DNA of 7,454 nucleotides from Hyphomicrobiales bacterium. GTDB taxonomy: Bacteria > Pseudomonadota > Alphaproteobacteria > Rhizobiales > Devosiaceae. Location: contig JAQGKB010000344.1 in the NCBI GenBank assembly GCA_028290345.1, forward strand, positions 1 through 7,454. The letters run 5' to 3'. Position numbers and translations under genes: made by a program. A model generated the notes under the pieces. That model was not told the origin of the DNA. It searched no databases and saw only the letters and a list, made by a program, of their open reading frames with translations. Every line of letters begins with the position of its first letter. The first letter of the stretch is position 1. Positions 1 to 5,800 of the stretch are shown here, piece by piece.

Positions 1-377
1 CTGCCGAAGAACGCGGCACGGACATTCACCGCGATCATCCGATCGAAGTCGGCGACGGGGTAGTCGTCGAGCATGCCCCGCACCAGGATACCGGCGTTGT
101 TGACCAGGATATCCAACCCGCCGAACGCCGCCACCGTGTCGGCCACCGCCTTGCGAACGGCTTCGACATCGGCGCTGTCGGCCTCGATGGCCAGCGCCCG
201 GCCGCCTTCGGCTTCGATCGCCGCGACCACCTCGTCGGCTTTGTCCCTGCGCGACGTGTAGGTGAGGGCGACCGTGGCGCCATCCGCGGCAAGCCGTTTG
301 ACGATGGCCGCGCCGATGCCGCGCGATCCACCGGTTACCAGGGCCATCTTGCCGGCGAGTGGAGTAGTGTAAGTCAT
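1..377 (-). CDS. Short-chain dehydrogenase/reductase (SDR), N-terminal part, cut by the window edge
   Basis: The reading frame runs from ATG (375-377) to the left edge without a stop, giving 125 residues; the 3' half lies outside the window. It is a classical SDR Rossmann enzyme, which carries out NAD(P)H-dependent reduction or oxidation of a carbonyl/alcohol in the cytoplasm. Visible motifs are the cofactor-binding TGGSRGIG (residues 15-22), the NNAG motif (93-96) and the structural/catalytic Asn in VNVRA (Asn118). The Ser-Tyr-Lys catalytic residues would lie beyond the edge. The second beta strand ends in TYTSRR rather than an acidic residue, which favours NADP(H); this is inference. The sequence resembles the FabG/3-oxoacyl-ACP-reductase-like group, but the substrate cannot be told. 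The start is supported by AAAGGA (385-390) 7 nt upstream. It lies 77 bp downstream of a TetR gene on the same strand and has a TetR-type operator in front of it, so it is probably that repressor's target. Confidence 0.93.
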   Translation of the reverse strand, partial: MTYTTPLAGKMALVTGGSRGIGAAIVKRLAADGATVALTYTSRRDKADEVVAAIEAEGGRALAIEADSADVEAVRKAVADTVAAFGGLDILVNNAGILVRGMLDDYPVADFDRMIAVNVRAAFFG

Positions 378-384
378 CGAATAG

Positions 385-390
385 TCCTTT
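385..390 (-). promoter_or_regulatory. Ribosome binding site of the SDR gene
   Basis: On the minus strand this reads AAAGGA, 7 nt before the ATG at 377. It decides the start over the internal Met11, which would leave too little sequence before the TGGSRGIG cofactor loop. Confidence 0.7.
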
Positions 391-400
391 CAGGATTCTA

Positions 401-426
401 ATATTGGATTGATCAGTCCAGAATAT
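401..426. promoter_or_regulatory. Probable TetR operator in front of the SDR gene
   Basis: The sequence has the form ATATT-N4-TGATCA-N6-AATAT. The core GGA-T-TGATCA-G-TCC is symmetrical at 12 of 14 positions. The 17 bp at 410-426 match 16 of 17 bases of the element in front of the TetR gene at 1058-1074. It sits 24-49 bp upstream of the SDR ATG, where bound repressor would block transcription. A weak -10 candidate (TATTAG, 398-403, minus) overlaps it. Binding by the adjacent TetR protein is inferred from the duplication and position. Confidence 0.7.
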
Positions 427-454
427 GCTGTGCAAAAGCAGCGGATCTGGTTTG

Positions 455-1033
455 TTACCGGGCTTTCAGGGTCTCGATCGCAAAATCGACGACGTCACGC
501 AGCGCTTCGGGGCTTGCGCCCGCCTGTGCCCGCACCGTCAGCCCCTGCAGCGTCGTGTATAGGAAGCGGCCGGCCGCTGCTTCGTCTACCGAGGCCGCAA
601 TACTGCCGTCGCGCTTGCCTTCGCCTACCGCGATCTCGAATGCGGTCTCGCAGAGCCGCGCCGTTGTGGCGCTCATTGACGTGATCTCGGGTTCCGCCTG
701 CCCGAAAGCTGCTGTTGCGTTGATGCCCATGCAGCCCTCGGCGCGCCGTTCGGCACCGCGCTCGATCGGAGCGGCGAGGGCCGTACGGATGGTCTCGAGC
801 GGCGGAACGCCGCCGCGAAGCGCGATGGGGAGCCTGTATTGCGCATGGTAAAGTCGCAGCGCCTCCAGATACAGCCGCCGCTTGTCGCCAAAGGTGTCGT
901 AGAGGCTTTGCCGCCCGATCTGCATCGCGGCGACCAGGTCTTCGGTCGATGTTGCAGCGTAGCCTTGCCGCCAGAACACCGTCATGGCCCTCTGCAATGC
1001 GTCCTCGCGATCGAATTCCTTGGGGCGTGCCAT
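455..1033 (-). CDS. TetR/AcrR-family transcriptional repressor
   Basis: This 192-residue protein has the usual TetR length. The N-terminal DNA-binding domain covers about residues 8-55: DREDALQRAMTVFWRQGY, then the helix-turn-helix around TSTEDLVAAMQIGRQSLYDTFGDK, ending in the family's typical YDTFGDK...Y segment. The rest is the all-helical ligand-binding and dimerisation domain. It contains GCMGINATAAF (from residue 100), like the GCL-x-x-N segment seen in many redox- or electrophile-responsive TetR proteins such as NemR; the protein has two cysteines, Cys101 and Cys128. The ATG is preceded by AAGGA (1040-1044) at 6 nt. A 28-bp inverted repeat upstream (1047-1074) is repeated in front of the SDR gene 77 bp downstream, so the protein most likely represses both. 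The inducer is unknown; an aldehyde, quinone or other electrophile is a guess from the cysteine context and the reductase neighbour. Confidence 0.93.
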   Translation of the reverse strand: MARPKEFDREDALQRAMTVFWRQGYAATSTEDLVAAMQIGRQSLYDTFGDKRRLYLEALRLYHAQYRLPIALRGGVPPLETIRTALAAPIERGAERRAEGCMGINATAAFGQAEPEITSMSATTARLCETAFEIAVGEGKRDGSIAASVDEAAAGRFLYTTLQGLTVRAQAGASPEALRDVVDFAIETLKAR

Positions 1034-1039
1034 GCCGTT

Positions 1040-1044
1040 TCCTT
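1040..1044 (-). promoter_or_regulatory. Ribosome binding site of the TetR gene
   Basis: The minus strand reads AAGGA, 6 nt before the ATG at 1033. It supports the annotated start and lies immediately beside the operator. Confidence 0.65.
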
Positions 1045-1046
1045 AA

Positions 1047-1074
1047 ATATTCCGGAATGATCAGTCAAGAATAT
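1047..1074. promoter_or_regulatory. Probable TetR autoregulatory operator
   Basis: A long inverted repeat has the form ATATT-N6-TGATCA-N6-AATAT, with outer arms and centre perfectly symmetrical about one axis. Within the N6 spacers three further positions pair. The right arm extends into the 10-bp palindrome AGAATATTCT (1068-1077). It lies 14-41 bp upstream of the TetR start and only 5 bp from the stop codon of the preceding gene. On the minus strand it contains TTGACT (1063-1068), a -35-like hexamer, although no convincing -10 follows at 17 bp. A near-copy stands in front of the SDR gene. Confidence 0.75.
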
Positions 1075-1079
1075 TCTGA

Positions 1080-1847
1080 TTAGCGCTTGAAGATCACCCC
1101 CGCCAGCCATCCCGTCACAAGCGCCAGCGCCACGCAGGTGAGGCCATAGAGCAGCGGATAGGTTTGCGCCGAGGTGCTGATGAAGCGCTCGAAGCCCGTC
1201 TTGTTCACCGCAAAGCTGTCGCCGCGCTTGGCCAGCAGCACGCCGTCCTTGAACAGATAGGTCTGGGCGATGAAGAGGCCGTTGGGGATATCGGCCGGCA
1301 GCGGCAATTGCGCCGCGTAGGCGGTGGTGGAGAGGAATTTTACCCCGAGTTCGTTGATGCCGAAGAGCCTTTTCTCCGTCATCAGCCGCACCAGTTCGGC
1401 ACCGAAACGCTCGACATGCAGGGAGTTCGGCCGCGCCGCTACCCGCGTTTGCGCGTCCGGGAGGATGTGTTCGGCCTCGAGCGTTTCGTGGGTGGCGATC
1501 TTTTCCAGCCGGTCGTTGGCCAGCACGTGGAAGAACGTGGGGAAGGTATCGAACTCGACCTGCTCGGTGTTCATCCACAGGCCGAACCTGTTGGTCTTCA
1601 GCCGCGCCACCCGATTGACCGAGGGGCCGATGATGACGAGGACGACATTGTAGGGGCCCGCGATCTGGTCGCGCGAGGCGCCCGGATCGGGCTCGACATT
1701 GCCGAAGACGCTCAGCGTCTCGCCGGAAAAACTCGAGGTGATGGCGATGTTGGGGTTGGAAAGCGTGGTCACCAATTGCTCGGCCCGCGCGCCGCCGCAG
1801 AGCGAGGCAAGGGCCAGCAGCGCTGCAAGCGCCGCCGCGCGGATCAC
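1080..1847 (-). CDS. TIGR02186-like exported, C-terminally membrane-anchored protein
   Basis: This 255-residue protein starts with GTG at 1847. A signal peptide is visible: MIRAA, a hydrophobic core of Ala/Leu, and a likely cleavage site at ARA|EQ (after residue 22). A body of about 205 residues follows, then one hydrophobic helix at about 232-251 and a short basic tail ending FKR. The predicted topology is a periplasmic domain held by a C-terminal membrane anchor. The layout and the N-terminal EQLVTTLSNPNIAITSSFSG region match my recollection of the alphaproteobacterial family TIGR02186, which has no established function and is typically encoded beside a TauE/SafE permease, as here. The start GTG shares a 4-nt overlap (GTGA) with the permease stop, implying translational coupling and balanced synthesis. 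I infer an accessory role for the permease. The family assignment is from memory, not a search. Confidence 0.87.
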   Translation of the reverse strand: MIRAAALAALLALASLCGGARAEQLVTTLSNPNIAITSSFSGETLSVFGNVEPDPGASRDQIAGPYNVVLVIIGPSVNRVARLKTNRFGLWMNTEQVEFDTFPTFFHVLANDRLEKIATHETLEAEHILPDAQTRVAARPNSLHVERFGAELVRLMTEKRLFGINELGVKFLSTTAYAAQLPLPADIPNGLFIAQTYLFKDGVLLAKRGDSFAVNKTGFERFISTSAQTYPLLYGLTCVALALVTGWLAGVIFKR

Positions 1848-2776
1848 AGCGCCCCGCCCGGGCCGATGGCGGCCATGCTGAAGGGGTCGGACGGCGCTAC
1901 CACCAGCGATACGCCGAAGCGGATGGCGACGGCCAGCACCAGCGCGGCCAGCAGGAAGCGCAACTGGTCACCACGTAGAAACTTGCCCGCAGAGGCTCCG
2001 AACTGCGCCCCGATGGTGCCGCCGATCATCAGGCAGAAGGCCAGCAGGATATCGACGCTCTGGCTCTGTATCGCCTGCAGCACGGTAGTTGCCGCCATCA
2101 TGGCGACGACTTGCAGCAGCGATGTGCCGATCACCACATTGCCAGGAACGCGCAGGATGTAGACCAGCGCCGGCACCAGGATGAAGCCGCCGCCGATGCC
2201 GAGCAGCGAGCCGACAAAGCCGATGCCGACCCCGATCACCAGCACCGGCAGCACGGAGATATAGAGTTTCGAGCGCTTGAAGCGGATGCGCAACGGCAGG
2301 CCATGCACCCAGTTGTGCTGGTTGGGCAGTTTTTCCCGAACCACGATTCCGGCGCGGTGCCGCATCAGCGAACGGGTGGCTTCGATCATCATGATGATGC
2401 CGACCGAGCCGAGAAAAAATAGATAGCCGATCGAAATCACCAGATCGAGCTGGCCGGCGGCGCGCAGCGTGGCAAAGGTGCTCACCCCGATCACGACGCC
2501 GATCATGCTGGAGAGCACCAGATAGAGCGCTAGGTGCAGGTCGATGCCGCCGCGCCGCCAGTAGCTGAGCGCGCCGGAGGTCGATGCCGCCGCGACCTGC
2601 CCGGTCACCGAGGCGACGGCGACCGATGCCGGAACCCCGGAAAAGATCAGCAGCGGCGTCAGCAGGAAGCCACCGCCCACCCCGAACATTCCGGATAGGA
2701 ACCCGACTGCGCCGCCGATTCCAAGAAGGAAAAAGACGTTCATCGAAAGCGCGGCGATGGGCAGATAGATCTGCAC
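1844..2776 (-). CDS. TauE/SafE-family membrane permease (putative sulfite/organosulfonate exporter)
   Basis: This 310-residue inner-membrane protein has a strongly hydrophobic sequence that could form about 8 helices in two related halves. Each half carries the family's glycine motif: GMFGVGGGF (residues 29-37) and SLLGIGGGF (about 190-198). A basic cytoplasmic loop (RHRAGIVVREK to RIRFKRSK) separates the halves. TauE/SafE proteins move sulfur oxyanions or sulfonated/acetate-like anions; the substrate here cannot be told. I chose GTG (2774-2776) because it gives the start VQIYLPIA, close to the MQIYLPIAE start I know for alphaproteobacterial members, and a normal length. The frame stays open upstream to a TTG at 2833, adding 19 arginine-rich residues that look unlike coding sequence for this family, and the ATG at residue 12 would cut into the first helix. 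The stop overlaps the start of the TIGR02186-like gene by 4 nt. The upstream gene ends 120 bp away, so the permease probably has its own promoter or reads from podJ. Confidence 0.92.
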   Translation of the reverse strand: MQIYLPIAALSMNVFFLLGIGGAVGFLSGMFGVGGGFLLTPLLIFSGVPASVAVASVTGQVAAASTSGALSYWRRGGIDLHLALYLVLSSMIGVVIGVSTFATLRAAGQLDLVISIGYLFFLGSVGIIMMIEATRSLMRHRAGIVVREKLPNQHNWVHGLPLRIRFKRSKLYISVLPVLVIGVGIGFVGSLLGIGGGFILVPALVYILRVPGNVVIGTSLLQVVAMMAATTVLQAIQSQSVDILLAFCLMIGGTIGAQFGASAGKFLRGDQLRFLLAALVLAVAIRFGVSLVVAPSDPFSMAAIGPGGAL

Positions 2777-2801
2777 GAACGGCACCCGTCGATAGCATGA
2801 A

Positions 2802-2819
2802 GGGACGCGGTGGCGTCCC
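2802..2819. other. Perfect 7-bp hairpin in the podJ-permease gap
   Basis: GGGACGC-GGTG-GCGTCCC forms a perfect stem of 7 bp with a 4-nt loop. It lies 26-43 nt upstream of the chosen GTG of the permease, in its probable leader, and downstream of the podJ stop. No T-run follows on either strand, so a standard intrinsic terminator is not supported. It could protect the podJ 3' end, pause transcription or shape the permease leader. Confidence 0.5.
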
Positions 2820-2853
2820 CTCGAAAGTCTCAAGAATTACGCGGCGCCCTCGT

Positions 2854-2865
2854 CGGGCCGGCCCG
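2854..2865. other. 12-bp GC palindrome downstream of podJ
   Basis: CGGGCCGGCCCG is a perfect self-complementary 12-mer lying 32-43 bp past the podJ stop codon. In RNA from the minus strand it can fold into a GC-rich structure, also using TCGGG/CCCGA outside it. There is no U-tract, so a terminator role is only possible, perhaps Rho-assisted. Short GC palindromes also arise by chance in such GC-rich DNA. Confidence 0.3.
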
Positions 2866-2896
2866 GCGACCCGATGACGACACCCCTAACAAAGCC

Positions 2897-5800
2897 CTAA
2901 ACCGGCTGGCTGCCAAGTACCGCCAGCAACCGCGGGTTGATCTTGCCGACCTGGCTCATGCCCGTCGCCTGTTCGAAGGCCTTGATGGCGTCGGCAGTCT
3001 TGGCCCCGGCCACGCCGTCCGGCGAGCCGATGTCGTAGCCAAGCCGCTGCAGCGCCTGCTGAACCTTGCTGACTACGTCCTTTGCGGCGATCGGCTGGCC
3101 GGGGTCGAAATTCTTCGCCCAGGTGCCGATCGGCGCAAAATTGGCCGCCAGGTTGATGCCGCTCGGCTTCCAGCTGTCGACTTCGCCGTTGATCTTGCCG
3201 ACCGTCGCGGCATCCAGCGAGCGGGCCACGTCGTCTCGCGCCTTGGCCGCGTCCTTGTCGCCGCGTTTGGCGGCCAGCGAGAACCATTTGTACGAGGTCG
3301 CAAGGTTTTGCGTCACGCCCAGCCCGCGGGCGTAGAGCATGCCCAGGTTGAACTGGCTGTCGGTCATGCCGCGCGTCGCGGCCTGTTCGAACCATTCGGC
3401 CGCCGATGCAAATTCCTGCTTGCCCAGCTGCCCGCTCGCATAGAGCGCGGCGAGGTTATGCATCGACATGCGGTTGCCCGCTTCCGCAGCGCGCTGGTAC
3501 CATAGCCTGGCCTGCTCGAGATCCTTGGTGACGCCCTTGCCGCTTTCGTAGAGATTGCCGAGCCGGTATTGCGCCGGCCCGAACCCTTGCGCGGCGGCGC
3601 GCTCGTACCAGACGGCGGCGGTCTTCTGGTCCTCGGGAACCACCCGGCCTTCGCTGTAGATGGCCGCCACTTCGAACTGCGCCCGGGCGTCCCCATTCGA
3701 GGCGGACTGCCGCAACAACAGCGGCCCGACGGCCTCCGGCGGCATTTCGACCTGCACCGGGCTCGCGGCTGCTGCCGGCTGGGGACCCGGGGCGGGCGTG
3801 GTCCGTACGAACTCTTTCGAGCTCAGCGATACTGGCGACAGGATCGAGGGCATCGGCGTGGTTTCGGGAGGGGCGGTGAAATTCATCGCCGCCGAAGGGT
3901 CGATCGAGCCGGTGGTTGTGGAATCGACCATCGGGATCACCCGGGGGGCGGCCGGCAGCGCCGTCGCCGTGTCGCTCGGGGCATCGAGGCGCAGCGGCAG
4001 GCTGGACGGCGCGATCGAGGATTGCGGCGCGGGCTTGGGCGCCGACGTCGTATCGGGTACGGGCGTCGTAGTCGCGCTGCCATGCGACCCGTCACTGCTC
4101 GCCAGCCGCTGGCTGACGAGATTGAGCGTCAAGACCGACACCGCAACAATCGTTGCGCCCAGAAGGATCGGCTTGCGATGCCGCGTCAGGAAGCTTTCCT
4201 TGGGCTCCAGCTCGATGCGAGCCGGTTCCGCTTCGACGCTGATGCTGTCCTGCTCCATCGGTGCCAGGGGCTCGATGGCCCCCGGCGCCTCGACCGGCGC
4301 CTTGGCGAGACGATCCTTGAGCTTCTTGCTCGGGGTTTCGGCCGCAACCGGGGCGGCGGCAGGCTTGCCGGCGTCAGCCCCGGCATTCTGGAACCGGGCC
4401 ATTGCCCGGCCGATCAGCGAGTTGCCCGCCGGCTGGGTCTTGGTGGCGGCCTGGCGCTGGGTACTGCGGCGCGCCGCCTCGATGAAGGTATTGCGATTGA
4501 CCGTCTGCGCGGGCGGTGCGACCTCTTCGGCCCGGGCAGGCGCCGGCGGCGGCGCAGACTCGGGCTTGAACAGGTCCTCGGCATGGTTATCGAAGCTCGA
4601 TACCGGCCGCGGCGGCGGCGCGACGGATGATGTGGGCGAAAAGGCCGGCGGCTCGAACGGCATTTCGGCTGCATGGCGCGGCGTTGCCCCGCCCAACATC
4701 CCGGCGGTGACCGGGGAGGGATCATCGTATGGCGTCGGCTCGGCCGATTGGGCCAGCCCCGGATGCTGCGTGCGTTGCGCCGTCTTGGCCTCAAGCGCCG
4801 CGCGCACGGTGCCGAGATCGGGGAAACCCCGGTCGGTCAGCGGTGCATCGATGCCCGGGTTCGTCGGCATCGCGTCGTTCTTGATGACGGGGGTGCTGGC
4901 CGGGGGCCTGGCGGCCACGATCGATTTGGCCCAGTCCGGGGTCGTATCGGCCACGTCCGCCGCCGGAGCGGGAGCGGGGAGGGCTGCAGACTCGCGCTCA
5001 ACCGGCTTGGCGGCCACGGGCCGCGTGCCCTGCGTCAGCGACAGTTCGAGGCGGGCCAGCCGCTCATCGACGCGGCGGATACCGTCGCGGACGAGGTTGT
5101 AGTCGTCCGGGGCACGGCTCTCGCCGGCTTCGTTGAACAGCCGTGCGATGCGGCCCTCGAGGCTCGTCAGCTGTTCTTCAGTGATCCCTGGCGCGGCAGG
5201 CGGTGTATTGCGTGCGAACGCCTCGGAGGTGCGGGTCGCGACAAGATTGGCCAGGGCCTCGAAATCGGGCGCTTCGCCATCCACTTCGGTCTCGGTATAG
5301 AGCCGGGCCAGCCCGCTGAGCTGCTCGCCGGTCTGGTCCATCCGGGCCACCAGCTGGCGCACCTGCGCCTCGAGCTGGGCAATCCCGGTATCGCTGTGGT
5401 GCTCGACCTTCAGCCGGTGCCCGAGCGCCTCGATGCGCGACTCGATCGCGGCAAAACGCGGCTCGAACGCCTCGAGCACCGTGTCGCGCAGTTCGGCGAC
5501 GTCGGATTTGAGGCCGGCGACGGCGCTGCCTTTGCCGTCCATGTCGCTGATCCGCGCATTGAGCGCTTCGACCAGCGGAATCAGCGCATCCGGCTTGCCG
5601 GCATTGGCTTCCATCGCCGTGGTGAACCGCGCCATCGCTTCGGTCAGGCTTTCGAGATCGGCCGGCGGCAGCGCCACGGTGCGCTCGATGGTATCGATGC
5701 GGTCATAGATGTTGCGTACACCGGCCTCAATGGCGCCGAGGGCGTCCTTGAGATCCTGCTCCCGCTTGGGCGCGTCCTTGCTCTCGCGCACCAGCTGCTG

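Noticed and set aside
1063..1068. TTGACT as a definite -35 of the TetR promoter
   Set aside because: No acceptable -10 lies at 16-18 bp; the hexamer at that spacing is the ribosome site. The promoter must overlap the operator, but its exact elements cannot be fixed by eye.
982..1578. 198-residue minus-strand open frame bridging the TetR gene and the TIGR02186-like gene
   Set aside because: It is out of frame with both real genes, crosses the operator region, and has arginine-rich shadow composition.
1164..2162. 332-residue plus-strand open frame across the TIGR02186-like and permease genes
   Set aside because: It spans the junction of two well-supported minus-strand genes; its composition is Arg/Gly/His-rich and it matches no family I know.
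2802..2865. Intrinsic terminator of podJ
   Set aside because: The stems are good, but neither is followed by a run of T on the relevant strand, so I list them only as hairpins.
2810..3505. 231-residue plus-strand open frame beginning in the podJ-permease gap
   Set aside because: Nearly all of it is antisense to the Sel1 and peptidoglycan-binding coding region of podJ, and it has no domain signature.
3569..5102. Long plus-strand open frames (353 and 480 residues) opposite the disordered part of podJ
   Set aside because: They are low-complexity Arg/Gly- or Ser/Ala/Gly-rich shadows of Pro/Ala codons, overlap each other, and show no recognisable motif.
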